Shown in pieces: positions 36,869 through 45,417 of a stretch of DNA of 64,000 bases. This DNA comes from Pseudomonas graminis. Its GTDB lineage: Bacteria; Pseudomonadota; Gammaproteobacteria; Pseudomonadales; Pseudomonadaceae. The DNA lies in NCBI RefSeq assembly GCF_013201545.1, contig NZ_CP053746.1, positions 5,346,501 through 5,410,500 on the forward strand, written 5' to 3'. Position 1 is the stretch's first letter. Each line of letters starts with the position of its first letter. The translations under genes were made by a program, and so were the position numbers. The notes under the pieces are model-generated. The model did no database searches, was not told the DNA's origin, and was given only the letters and a program-made list of their open reading frames with translations.

Positions 36869-38293
36869 TCAGGCGTAATAGTCGACCGCGCTGGAACCCA
36901 CGACGGTCAGCGGCGCATGGGCGGCGGCCGAGGCGGCGTCCACCGGAGCGCCGTCGGCGATGAGGTCGCTGCCGCCGACACCATTGGCAGCGTTGCTGCC
37001 GCCGCTGCGTTGGCCGTCGCCGCCCGACTGCTGTTGTGCCTGTTGCTGCCAGCCGCGGGACTGGTCGGAGACGTTGACGTCGACCTGGCCCATGCCCTGC
37101 TGAACGAAGGACTCACGCAGGCGCGCCATCTGGCTTTCCAGCGCTTCACGCACGCCGACGTGGGCGCTCATGAACGTGACCTGGGTCTGCTGGTCCGCCG
37201 CCATATTGACGCGAATGTCCAGACGGCCCAGTTCAGCGGGCTCCAGCTGGATATCCGCCTGCTTGAGGTTCTGGCTCGACAGGTACATCACGCGGTTGAC
37301 CACGCCTTCTGTCCACCCTCCCTGATTCATCGCCAGCGGCTGATTGAGCAGCGGCGCGGCCGGAGCCGAGGTGTTTTTTGCTTGAGCGGCCTGTGACAAC
37401 GCAGCCAGACGATCGGCAAAGTTGTCCATGCGCGTATCGCTGGCGGCACCTTTCACGTCTTTCAGGCCGTCAGCCAGCAGGCCGCTGAACGCTTTGTCGC
37501 CGCCGCCTTCGGTCGTGCTCTTGTCCACAGCCTGGTCGCCCAGCGCCGCCAGGTTATTGGCCAGCAACTGCGAAGGATCGGCGTTCGGGTCCTGCTTGGC
37601 GCCACCCTTGCCGTCTTTGCCGTCGCCATGCACGCCGTTGTTCTGCGCTGTCTGCTGCGCCTTGTTTTCCAGGGCGACTTGCACGGCGGTCAAGCCTTCC
37701 AGCGGATCCGCGGAAGGATCGAAACCGTCATCTGCAACGTCGGTTGCATCCGTTGGCGCCTGCACAGCCGGCGGCGGGATCACCGGCAACGGCAGCGTGC
37801 CCGCGAGCAGCGTCGGATCAACCGCGGGTTCCACAGCCACGGGCTCTTGCACAGGCGAGGTGACCGCCAATATCGGGTCCGCTACAGGGTCTACCGGCGG
37901 CGAGTCGGCCAGCGCCGGGTCGTGCGCATCGTCAGTGCCGTCATTCTTGTCGTCAGCCTGACCCTGGCCCGTGCCCGCGTCGTCATCGGCCTTGCCGTTC
38001 ACCGCTTTGGCAGGCAAACCATTGCCGTTATCGGCAACGGTCTTGTCGGCGGCGGCAGACGTATGGCTGGCGGCGGGCTTGTCGTCGGCTGCCGAACTCT
38101 TGGCGCTTGCCGGCTTCGGCGCCGGATTATCCGCGCTGTGGGACTTGGACGGCGCCTGCCTGGCGAACACGTCGGAGAAGCTGGAAGTGTTGTGCTTGAC
38201 GGGGTCCGGCGCCTTTGCCGGGGCGTTGTTCCCGGCTTTCTGGGCTTTGGCCGCTGTCAAAGCCGTCAATAAGGGGTTGGTGGCGAGGGCCAT
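36869..38293 (-). CDS. fliK: Flagellar hook-length control protein FliK
   Basis: 474 residues from MALATNPLLTALTAAKAQKA, with GGAG six nt before the ATG at 38291-38293. The N-terminal ruler is long and of low complexity (Ala, Asp, Pro, Ser rich, about 1-330). The C-terminal Flg_hook domain (about 345-440) includes QADIQLEPAELGRLDIRVNM and HVGVREALESQMARLRESF, followed by a Gln/Ser-rich tail. It measures the hook and triggers FlhB switching. Confidence 0.94.
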   Translation of the reverse strand: MALATNPLLTALTAAKAQKAGNNAPAKAPDPVKHNTSSFSDVFARQAPSKSHSADNPAPKPASAKSSAADDKPAASHTSAAADKTVADNGNGLPAKAVNGKADDDAGTGQGQADDKNDGTDDAHDPALADSPPVDPVADPILAVTSPVQEPVAVEPAVDPTLLAGTLPLPVIPPPAVQAPTDATDVADDGFDPSADPLEGLTAVQVALENKAQQTAQNNGVHGDGKDGKGGAKQDPNADPSQLLANNLAALGDQAVDKSTTEGGGDKAFSGLLADGLKDVKGAASDTRMDNFADRLAALSQAAQAKNTSAPAAPLLNQPLAMNQGGWTEGVVNRVMYLSSQNLKQADIQLEPAELGRLDIRVNMAADQQTQVTFMSAHVGVREALESQMARLRESFVQQGMGQVDVNVSDQSRGWQQQAQQQSGGDGQRSGGSNAANGVGGSDLIADGAPVDAASAAAHAPLTVVGSSAVDYYA

Positions 38294-38330
38294 GTGAATC
38301 TCCGCAAGAGCACAATTACAGAGAGACAAA

Positions 38331-38345
38331 GCAAATGGCGGGCCA
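38331..38345 (-). promoter_or_regulatory. Candidate sigma-54 promoter of fliK
   Basis: The minus strand reads TGGCCCGCCATTTGC, a -24/-12 element with one mismatch to TGGCAC-N5-TTGC, 38 nt upstream of the fliK start. Confidence 0.6.
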
Positions 38346-38432
38346 AGTGCTGGGCGCGGCTGGATTGAGGGCGCGCTTCAGACCAACGGGCAGGCCAGGG
38401 CGTCGGGCCTGGAGCCCAGCCAGGGAGCCAAC

Positions 38433-38825
38433 TCAGTGGTTGGCATGGCAGCGTTCAAGCTCACGTTCGAAAATCGCCCGGACCACGAAAAACTCGTCCC
38501 TGATCTGGGACACCAACGAACGGATCTGCGCGTCATCCGCTTCCACCATCCCGCGCCCCTGCTCTTCAAGTTGCAGACACAGCTCGGACAAATGTGTAGC
38601 GCCCATGTTGCCGGTGCTGCCTTTGAAGCTGTGGGCCATCAGGCCAAGGCGTTGCAAAGATGCCGTGGCGGACGTCGTGAAGGAAGGGTCGCGCAGCAGC
38701 AGGGTCATGTCGTTGACGCGAAGGGTGGAATCGGAAATGAACACCTTCAGCAGCGCCGGGTATTCAGCTTCCATCACGTCACGCAGCGTGCTGAGCACGT
38801 TGAAGTCCACAGGGTTATTCGACAC
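38433..38825 (-). CDS. hptB: Histidine phosphotransfer protein HptB
   Basis: 130 residues forming one HPt domain. The phosphorylatable His65 lies in LMAHSFKGSTGNMGATHL. It is adjacent to an HsbR-like phosphatase/kinase and an HsbA-like antagonist, the same trio as in P. aeruginosa. There, HptB receives phosphate from hybrid kinases and passes it to HsbR, affecting FlgM release, swarming and biofilm. The assignment rests on domain plus context. Confidence 0.88.
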   Translation of the reverse strand: MSNNPVDFNVLSTLRDVMEAEYPALLKVFISDSTLRVNDMTLLLRDPSFTTSATASLQRLGLMAHSFKGSTGNMGATHLSELCLQLEEQGRGMVEADDAQIRSLVSQIRDEFFVVRAIFERELERCHANH

Positions 38826-38854
38826 TTGTTCACTCCTTGATCAAGACGCGCGGA

Positions 38855-40564
38855 TTATGCCAGACCCTCCCAGACAAATTCCACGCTGGCCGTCCGGCCA
38901 TCATCGGTCCACTGACAACGATCGCTGAGTTGCCGGACCAGCGCAAGGCCGCGCCCGGACAACTGGGTGACCGCAGGCGGCAGCGCCAGCACGCGATCGG
39001 AATCAAAACCCGCACCACTGTCCTGCACTCGCACCGTCAGGCAACCGCCCTCGCCATTCGGGACGATCTGGAAATCAATGCGAATGAAGCCGTCCTGGAG
39101 ACGATCGAGGCGTTCGGCGCGTTGCTGGTAGTAACGCCCAAAACCTTCGGCATCGCGTTTCAACGCCGAGTCCAGCCCGAGCACGCCATGTTCCAGCGCA
39201 TTGCTGTACAGCTCCGAGAGCACGATATACAGCTCGCTGCTCTGCATGCGCAAGCCGTGCACTTCTTGCAGCAGCTGCAGCAGATACGGCAGCGGGTTGA
39301 AGCGCTTGAGTGTTGCCGCACGGTACTCGAACGAAGCGGACCAATCCAGCGGACTGGAATCGCCGCTGTCGGTATAAATGACCGAGGGTGGGCCGAGCAA
39401 GTCAGGCTCGGTGAAGGCCACTTCGACCATGCTCACATCGTCCCGCGCCTGCCCGCGAAACCGCGCCAGGGCCCACTGCACTTCTTCGATCAGCAACGCC
39501 GGGTTGCGGTTGCTCACCAGCACGTTCTGCAGGCGTCGGGCGCCGAACAGTTCGCCGTCCTGGCCGGTACTGTCAACCACGCCGTCGGACAGCAGAAACA
39601 CCCGGTCCCCCGGCCCGAAGGGATACACCTGGGTATTGTCGTCAAAGCTGCCGGCGCTCAGCACACCGAGGGGCACGTTTGACGAAATCAGCGGCGTATG
39701 CGGCCGGCCGTCACCATGCAGCAGGTAACCATCCGGCAGGCCGCCGTTCCAGACCTCGACCAGTTGCTGCTTGAAGTTCAGGCACAGCAGCGCCGCGCAG
39801 CAGAACATGTCCACCGGGAGGATGCGTTTGAGTTTGGCATTCATTTCTCGCAGGGTTTCGGGCAAGCCGTATCCCTTTGCCGTCATGCCGTAGAACACTT
39901 CGGCCAGCGGCATCGCCCCCACCGCTGCCGGCAAACCGTGGCCGGTGAAGTCCCCCAGCAGCAAGTGCATGTTGCCGGATGGCGACCACGCGGCCAGTAG
40001 CAGGTCGCCGTTGAACAGCGCGTAGGGCGATTGCAGGTAACGGATGTTGCGCGAACTCAGGCACCCGGAGTGGGCGATCTGGTCGAACACAGCCTTGGCC
40101 ACACGTTGCTCGTTGAGCAGGTATTTATGGTGGCGAGTGATCAGGTCGCGTTGGTGCAGGACGGTTTCCTGCAGCACGCGCAGGCGGTTCATGGCGTTGA
40201 TCTTGGCGGCCAGCACCACTTGGTTATAGGGCTTGGCAATGAAGTCGTCTCCTCCGGCGTCGAGGCAACGGGCGAGGTCTTCGCCTTCGGTCAGCGACGT
40301 CAGGAAGATGATCGGCACGAGCGCGTCACCGGCGAGGGTCTTAATCTGGCGCGCGGCTTCGAAGCCGTCCATGACCGGCATCATGGCGTCCATCAGCACC
40401 AGTTGCGGCCGCCGCCGGTCGAACAGCCCGACGGCTTCGGCGCCGTCGCTGGCGGTCAGAACGTCATGGCCCTGCCGGCTGACGATGGCGGACAGGAGCA
40501 TGCGGTCGCTGACGTTGTCATCGGCGATGAGCACCGTCAGGCGATCGGAGGCAGATGGCATCAT
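38855..40564 (-). CDS. hsbR: Response regulator with PP2C phosphatase and anti-sigma kinase domains (HsbR)
   Basis: 569 residues. A receiver domain with Asp59 (RPQLVLMDAMMPVMDG); a SpoIIE/PP2C-type domain (about 185-390: LLLGDFTGHGLPAAVGAMPL, VFLLSDGVVDSTGQDGELFG); and a C-terminal HATPase anti-sigma kinase domain (about 425-565: YIVLSELYSNALEHGVLGLD). This three-part order is that of HsbR, which phosphorylates or dephosphorylates HsbA depending on HptB. The start overlaps the hsbA stop by one base (TGATG). Confidence 0.9.
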   Translation of the reverse strand: MMPSASDRLTVLIADDNVSDRMLLSAIVSRQGHDVLTASDGAEAVGLFDRRRPQLVLMDAMMPVMDGFEAARQIKTLAGDALVPIIFLTSLTEGEDLARCLDAGGDDFIAKPYNQVVLAAKINAMNRLRVLQETVLHQRDLITRHHKYLLNEQRVAKAVFDQIAHSGCLSSRNIRYLQSPYALFNGDLLLAAWSPSGNMHLLLGDFTGHGLPAAVGAMPLAEVFYGMTAKGYGLPETLREMNAKLKRILPVDMFCCAALLCLNFKQQLVEVWNGGLPDGYLLHGDGRPHTPLISSNVPLGVLSAGSFDDNTQVYPFGPGDRVFLLSDGVVDSTGQDGELFGARRLQNVLVSNRNPALLIEEVQWALARFRGQARDDVSMVEVAFTEPDLLGPPSVIYTDSGDSSPLDWSASFEYRAATLKRFNPLPYLLQLLQEVHGLRMQSSELYIVLSELYSNALEHGVLGLDSALKRDAEGFGRYYQQRAERLDRLQDGFIRIDFQIVPNGEGGCLTVRVQDSGAGFDSDRVLALPPAVTQLSGRGLALVRQLSDRCQWTDDGRTASVEFVWEGLA

Positions 40565-40866
40565 CAGGCGATTTTGAAGAGTTTGGAGAAATTGGAGATG
40601 CTGAGGATTTTGTGGACGTCGGCGTTGCAGTTGACCAACTGGACTTCGGCTCTCTCGCCGCCGGCATGGTCGCGCAGCAGGAGGAGCATACCGAGCGCTG
40701 AACTGTCGAGGTACGTCGTGCCGTTCAGGTCAACCGTATAGCGTTTGGCCTGGTTTTCTTTTTCGTAGGCGCCGCGAAAATCCTGGTGCGTCGAAAAGTC
40801 GAAGCGTCCCTTGATGGTGATGGTCAGTTCTTGGCCATCGGCGGAGCGTTCGGAGGTTACTGACAT
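40564..40866 (-). CDS. hsbA: STAS-domain anti-anti-sigma factor HsbA
   Basis: 100 residues from MSVTSERSADGQELTITIKG, with AAGGAA upstream of the ATG at 40864-40866. It is a single STAS domain with the phospho-Ser motif YLDSSALGMLLLLRD. In P. aeruginosa, unphosphorylated HsbA binds FlgM and frees FliA, whereas the phosphorylated form favours c-di-GMP signalling. Here it is the first gene of the hsbA-hsbR-hptB operon, set inside the flagellar cluster. Confidence 0.88.
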   Translation of the reverse strand: MSVTSERSADGQELTITIKGRFDFSTHQDFRGAYEKENQAKRYTVDLNGTTYLDSSALGMLLLLRDHAGGERAEVQLVNCNADVHKILSISNFSKLFKIA

Positions 40867-40957
40867 TGGCAAATTCCTTGTATGAAACAGCGCCAGACGC
40901 TTGAGTTTTAGCAGCCCTTGTGAGGCATGGCAAATGGTTAGCTTTTACTTGGCTTTC

Positions 40958-41258
40958 AGGATCAAGAGCATCTGCCTAACGGCAGATTTTTCGCCTTCGG
41001 CGAGTTACTTGGAAAAGCACCCCAAGTAACCAAGGGTGCTTGCTCCTGGTTGGGTTCCTCCTTCGTCGGAATACCCTCACTCCGACGACGCTCCGTGGGC
41101 CCGCGCCGAACGGACATCCATGTCCTGACGGCGCTCTCGCGGCATCCATGCCGCTCGGCCCACTGCGCGTCGTCTGCGTTCGGCCTGCACCCAAGTCGCG
41201 ATTGGCGGTGTTTGGGCTTTTTGCGTACGAAGATCAAAAGCAGATCAAGATCAAAAGC
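40958..41258 (+). repeat. Interspersed hairpin-chain element, copy E
   Basis: Plus-oriented copy. First hairpin ATCTGCCTAACGGCAGAT (terminal pair changed relative to copy A but still complementary), central stem AAGCACCC/GGGTGCTT, CGTCGGA/TCCGACG hairpin, GGACATCCATGTCC, GCGGCATCCATGCCGC. REP sequence begins immediately at its inner end. Pairs with copy F. Confidence 0.85.
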
Positions 41259-41420
41259 TTCCCGGCTAAAGCCAGTCCTACGGTCAGAGCCACAACCAAT
41301 CCACGGGATGCATGCGATGCCTTAGTGGGACCGGCTTCAGCCGGGAAGAGGCCGGTTTGGTCGCCATCAGTTTTGCAGTGTTCCTTCCCACGCCTTCCCG
41401 GCTAAAGCCGGTCCCACTAT
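41259..41420. repeat. REP cluster between copies E and F
   Basis: REP palindromes at about 41259-41281 (CCCGGCTAAAGCCAGTCCTA), 41326-41349 (GGACCGGCTTCAGCCGGGAA) and 41394-41418 (CCCGGCTAAAGCCGGTCCCA). No gene is seen in 40867-41765. Confidence 0.8.
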
Positions 41421-41440
41421 GTAGTCGTCATCACCATTTT

Positions 41441-41758
41441 CGTTGCCTTTGCCTTTGCTTTTGCTCTTCAAACGCAAAAGGTCCAGACACCTCAGAACGC
41501 GACTTGGGTGCAGGCCGAGCGCAGGTTTTGCGCAGTGGGCCGAGCCGCATGGATGCGGCGAGAGCGCCGTCAGGACATGGATGTCCGTTCGGCGCGGGCC
41601 CACGGAGCAAGACCGGAGCGAGGGAACCCGACGAAGTCGGGCCAAACCAGGAGCAGGCACCCTTGGTTACTTGGGGTGCTTTTCCAAGTAACTCGCCGAA
41701 GGCGAAACGTCTGCCCTTAGGCAGACGCTCTTGATCTTAAGGATCTTGATCTTGATCT
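41441..41758 (-). repeat. Interspersed hairpin-chain element, copy F
   Basis: Minus-oriented copy ending about 8 nt from the fliJ stop codon. First hairpin GTCTGCCTAAGGGCAGAC; later stem GCCGCATCCATGCGGC. CTTGATC is repeated at the outer edge. REP DNA lies at the inner end. Confidence 0.85.
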
Positions 41759-41765
41759 CAAGCTC

Positions 41766-42215
41766 TTAAAATTGCTCTGTCCGGGGCAACCGCTGAACCA
41801 ACTCATCCAGCAGTTTCTGCTCGCGTTTATCTTCCAGCGCACGCGCCTCATCGATATACCGCTGCACCAGCTTGCGCAGTCCCTCCACCCGCGCATAGGC
41901 CTTCTGCCACTCATCGCGCGCCTTGTTCAGATTATTCTGATGCCACGCCAGACTCTGACGCTGCTGCGCCACCGCCGTCTCCAACTGATTGAGAAAGCGT
42001 TGATAATTCATCAGCCACTGACCCGACACCCCATGGGCACCCTTGTCGATCCACTGCTGCTGATAATCCGACCGAAACTTATCCAGCTCACCCAACTTGG
42101 TTTCCGCCAGCCGCACCTGCCCCTGAAAATGCCCCAGGCGCTGCACCGCGGCCTTCTCGACCTTCTCGGCCATCTCGACCACCGGCGCCAGACGGGCTGC
42201 GCGACTGACTGCCAT
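41766..42215 (-). CDS. fliJ: Flagellar export chaperone FliJ
   Basis: 149 residues predicted as a long two-helix coiled coil (heptad-rich, e.g. LGELDKFRSDYQQQW and QLETAVAQQRQSLAWHQN). It is the central stalk of the FliI ATPase and an escort-chaperone factor. It starts 6 nt after fliI and is the last gene of the fliEFGHIJ operon. Confidence 0.93.
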   Translation of the reverse strand: MAVSRAARLAPVVEMAEKVEKAAVQRLGHFQGQVRLAETKLGELDKFRSDYQQQWIDKGAHGVSGQWLMNYQRFLNQLETAVAQQRQSLAWHQNNLNKARDEWQKAYARVEGLRKLVQRYIDEARALEDKREQKLLDELVQRLPRTEQF

Positions 42216-42221
42216 AATCGG

Positions 42222-43580
42222 TTAACCGCCGGCCTGAGGATTGAAAATCTTCGCCAACTGCTCCTCGCTGCTCTGCATGCTCTCGTTCTCCTGCAAGCCC
42301 TGGCGCAGATACTTGACCAACTGCGGCTGCAGCGAAATCGCCAGGTCAGTCTCGCGATCGCCGCCGGCCACGTACGCGCCGACGCTGATCAGATCACGGC
42401 TCTGCTGGTACCGCGACCACAACTGTTTGAAATACTGGGCCTGAACCATGTGCTGCGGATCGACCACGGACGGCATCACCCGGCTGATCGACGCTTCGAT
42501 GTCGATGGCCGGATAATGACCCTCTTCCGCCAGTCGCCGCGACAGCACGATGTGGCCGTCGAGCACGCCCCGGGCCGAGTCGGCAATCGGGTCCTGCTGG
42601 TCGTCGCCTTCGGACAAAACCGTGTAGAACGCCGTGATCGAGCCACCGCCCGCCTCGGCATTACCGGCGCGCTCCACCAGTTTGGGCAGCTTGGCGAACA
42701 CGGACGGCGGATAACCCTTGGTCGCCGGCGGCTCGCCGATGGCCAGGGCGATTTCCCGCTGAGCCTGGGCGAAACGCGTCAGCGAATCCATCAGCAACAG
42801 GACGTTCTTGCCCTTGTCGCGAAAATACTCGGCGATGCGCGTGCAATACATCGCGGCGCGCAGCCGCATCAACGGCGCGTCGTCCGCCGGAGAGGCCACG
42901 ACGACCGAACGCTTGAGGCCCTCCTCGCCCAGGCTGTGCTCGATGAATTCCTTCACCTCGCGGCCCCGTTCGCCGATCAGCCCGACGACAATGATGTCGG
43001 CCTCGGTGAAGCGGGTCATCATCCCCAGCAGGACGCTCTTGCCGACGCCGGTACCGGCAAACAGGCCCAGACGCTGACCGCGCCCGACCGTCAATAAACC
43101 GTTGATGCAACGAATACCCACGTCCAGCGGCTGGCTGATCGGGTTGCGTTTGAGGGGGTTGATGGTCGGGCCGTCCATCGGCACCCAGTCTTCGGCTTTC
43201 ATGCCGCCCTTGCCGTCGAGGGGGCGACCGGCGCCGTCGAGAACGCGGCCGAGCATGGTCATGCCCATCGGCAGGCGGCCGGTGTCCGGGAGTGGCACGA
43301 CCCGGGCGCCCGGCGCGATGCCGGAGACGCTGCCGACCGGCATCAGGAACACCTTGCCGCCGGAGAAACCCATGACCTCGGCTTCAACCTCGACCGGGTG
43401 ATGACTGCCGTCGTTGATCACCATGCAACGGCTGCCCATGGCCGCGCGCAGGCCCTCGGCTTCGAGGGTCAGGCCGACCATGCGCAGTAGCCGTCCTTCG
43501 ACAATCGGCTGCGCCGGCAACGAGATAGCGTCGGGATAGGTGCTCAGGCGTTTGGCGAAACTGGTGCGTTCAAGGCGCAT
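42222..43580 (-). CDS. fliI: Flagellar export ATPase FliI
   Basis: 452 residues from [20 protein letters not shown]; a GTG three codons upstream is an alternative start. Walker [18 protein letters not shown], Walker [20 protein letters not shown], and the F1-beta-like catalytic Glu region [15 protein letters not shown]. It energises initial substrate entry to the export gate. The start overlaps the end of fliH. Confidence 0.96.
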   Translation of the reverse strand: MRLERTSFAKRLSTYPDAISLPAQPIVEGRLLRMVGLTLEAEGLRAAMGSRCMVINDGSHHPVEVEAEVMGFSGGKVFLMPVGSVSGIAPGARVVPLPDTGRLPMGMTMLGRVLDGAGRPLDGKGGMKAEDWVPMDGPTINPLKRNPISQPLDVGIRCINGLLTVGRGQRLGLFAGTGVGKSVLLGMMTRFTEADIIVVGLIGERGREVKEFIEHSLGEEGLKRSVVVASPADDAPLMRLRAAMYCTRIAEYFRDKGKNVLLLMDSLTRFAQAQREIALAIGEPPATKGYPPSVFAKLPKLVERAGNAEAGGGSITAFYTVLSEGDDQQDPIADSARGVLDGHIVLSRRLAEEGHYPAIDIEASISRVMPSVVDPQHMVQAQYFKQLWSRYQQSRDLISVGAYVAGGDRETDLAISLQPQLVKYLRQGLQENESMQSSEEQLAKIFNPQAGG

Positions 43581-44385
43581 CGACAGCACCCAGCGGGTAA
43601 GTGGTTTTCTCGGCGCTCTGAAGCGCCTCTTCCAGTTCGATGGTCACATCGGCCGGCGCCGGATGCAGGGCCTGCTCGTGCAACTGATCGAACATTTTGC
43701 CAAGGGCCTGACTGATCCGCGCCTCGACGGTGGCGTCGATGCGGCTGTGCTCGCTCTCGACCCGGCAACCACCCGGCTGCAGCGTTTCGTCCTCGAGAAT
43801 GCGCCAGGTTTCCTCGTGACGCTCACGCATGGCTTTGACCAGCGCGAAGTCCTGCGGGTTGACCAGAATGCGCACGTTGGCCGCGCCCATCGGCAGCAGC
43901 CGCAAGGCTTCGCGCAGCACCGTGCCGATCTGGCTGGAGTCGGTTTTCAATTCGCGCTGGATGACCTGGCGAACCACATGTTCGACCAGTGACACCATCG
44001 ATTTCTCGATCTGCGCGTCCTGGTCGGCGATCGGCTCGAACAGATGCCCCATCAGGACTTCCATGCTGTCGAGCTTGGCCGCCAGCGCCACTTCCGCTTC
44101 CTGACGAACTTTGAGCTGAGTGCTGTGGAAACCCTCTTTTTCACCGATGGCAAACCCCTCGTTGTAGGCGTCCTGACGGATGCTTTCCAACTCTTCCAGG
44201 GTCATGGGCTGGACTTCTTCCAGCGGCACTTCTTCGCTCTCGGCGAGCTCGGCCTCCTCGACCACCGGTTCCGGCTCGGGCACTTCCACGTGCGGGTCAA
44301 AGCTGGGCAAGGCCCAGACGTCAATCCCGCGCAAATCCTGTGCCCGGATGAGCTCACTGGGTGCTGCTTTATCGGAGCTGGACAT
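43570..44385 (-). CDS. fliH: Flagellar export ATPase regulator FliH
   Basis: 271 residues from [20 protein letters not shown]. The N-terminal part is Glu/Pro rich (about 30-70). A central helical region has [18 protein letters not shown], and the C-terminal FliH/HrpE domain has [20 protein letters not shown]. It dimerises, binds FliI and anchors it to FliN. It overlaps fliI by about 11 nt and lies 15 nt downstream of fliG. Confidence 0.94.
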   Translation of the reverse strand: MSSSDKAAPSELIRAQDLRGIDVWALPSFDPHVEVPEPEPVVEEAELAESEEVPLEEVQPMTLEELESIRQDAYNEGFAIGEKEGFHSTQLKVRQEAEVALAAKLDSMEVLMGHLFEPIADQDAQIEKSMVSLVEHVVRQVIQRELKTDSSQIGTVLREALRLLPMGAANVRILVNPQDFALVKAMRERHEETWRILEDETLQPGGCRVESEHSRIDATVEARISQALGKMFDQLHEQALHPAPADVTIELEEALQSAEKTTYPLGAVDAP

Positions 44386-44400
44386 CAACGGCACCTACGC

Positions 44401-45417
44401 TTAAATCATTTCCTCGCCACCTTTGCCGCCAAGAACGATCTCCCCGGCCTCCGCCATACGACGGGCAATGGTGAGAATTTCCTTCTGGGCGCCTTCGACA
44501 TCGCTGACGCGAACCGGGCCTTTGGCTTCCAGGTCGTCGCGCAGCAGCTCGGCGGCACGTTTGGACATGTTCTTGAAAATCTTCTCTTTGATGGCGTCGT
44601 CCGAGCCCTTCAGTGCCAGTACCAGCACGTCGGAGGAGACTTCGCGCAGCAAGGCCTGGATACCACGGTCGTCGACATCGGACAGGTTGTTGAAGACAAA
44701 CATGAGGTCTTCGATCTGCGTCGACAGGTCTTCGTCCACTTCGCGGATCGAGTCCATGAGCTGGCCTTCGATCGAGCTGTCGAGGAAGTTCATGATATCC
44801 GCCGCACGCTTGATACCACCCAGGGTAGTACGCGACGTGTTGGCGTTGCCCGAGAACTGCTTCTCGAGAATCTGGTTCAATTCTTTCAGCGCCGCCGGCT
44901 GTACGGTGTTCAATGACGACACGCGCAGGATGATGTCCAGGCGCACCTTGTGGTCGAAATGGCTCAGCACTTCGCCGGCCTGATCGGCGTCCAGGTAAGC
45001 GACGACGATGGCCTGGATCTGCGGGTGCTCGAAACGGATGACGTCGGCCACCGCGCGCGGTTCCATCCACTTCAGGCTGTCGAGACCGCTGGTGTTGCCG
45101 CCCAGCAGAATCCGGTCGATCAGGCCGTTGGCCTTGTCCTCGCCCAGTGCCTGGGTGAGCATCTTGCGGATGTAGCCGTCCGAGCCGATGCCGACGCCGG
45201 TCTGATCGCCGACCACGTCGACGAACTCGCTCATCACCTGCTCGACCTGCTCGCGGTGCACGTTGCGCATCTGCGCCATGGCCACGCCCACCCGCTGAAC
45301 CTCTTTGGGGCCCATGTGGCGCAATACCTGAGCGGCGTCCGTCTCACCCAGGGTGAGGAGCAGAATCGCGGCTTTATCCACGCGGGTCAGTTTGACTGCA
45401 GCAGCTCTATCACTCAT
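44401..45417 (-). CDS. fliG: Flagellar rotor and switch protein FliG
   Basis: 338 residues with N, middle and C ARM-like domains. Family motifs are VDKAAILLLTLGETDAAQVL, the EHPQIQAIVVAYLD EHPQ motif, and the C-terminal torque helix with charged residues (LVLALKGSDDAIKEKIFKNM). It converts stator ion flow to rotation. It overlaps the fliF stop by 8 nt, usual coupling for the MS/C-ring pair. Confidence 0.97.
   Translation of the reverse strand: MSDRAAAVKLTRVDKAAILLLTLGETDAAQVLRHMGPKEVQRVGVAMAQMRNVHREQVEQVMSEFVDVVGDQTGVGIGSDGYIRKMLTQALGEDKANGLIDRILLGGNTSGLDSLKWMEPRAVADVIRFEHPQIQAIVVAYLDADQAGEVLSHFDHKVRLDIILRVSSLNTVQPAALKELNQILEKQFSGNANTSRTTLGGIKRAADIMNFLDSSIEGQLMDSIREVDEDLSTQIEDLMFVFNNLSDVDDRGIQALLREVSSDVLVLALKGSDDAIKEKIFKNMSKRAAELLRDDLEAKGPVRVSDVEGAQKEILTIARRMAEAGEIVLGGKGGEEMI

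Noticed and set aside
36794..37396. Apparent lipoprotein MPLLILLLLAACSYPLA on the plus strand
   Set aside because: The lipobox-like start comes from the simple inverted repeat and the rest is antisense to fliK; no ribosome site.
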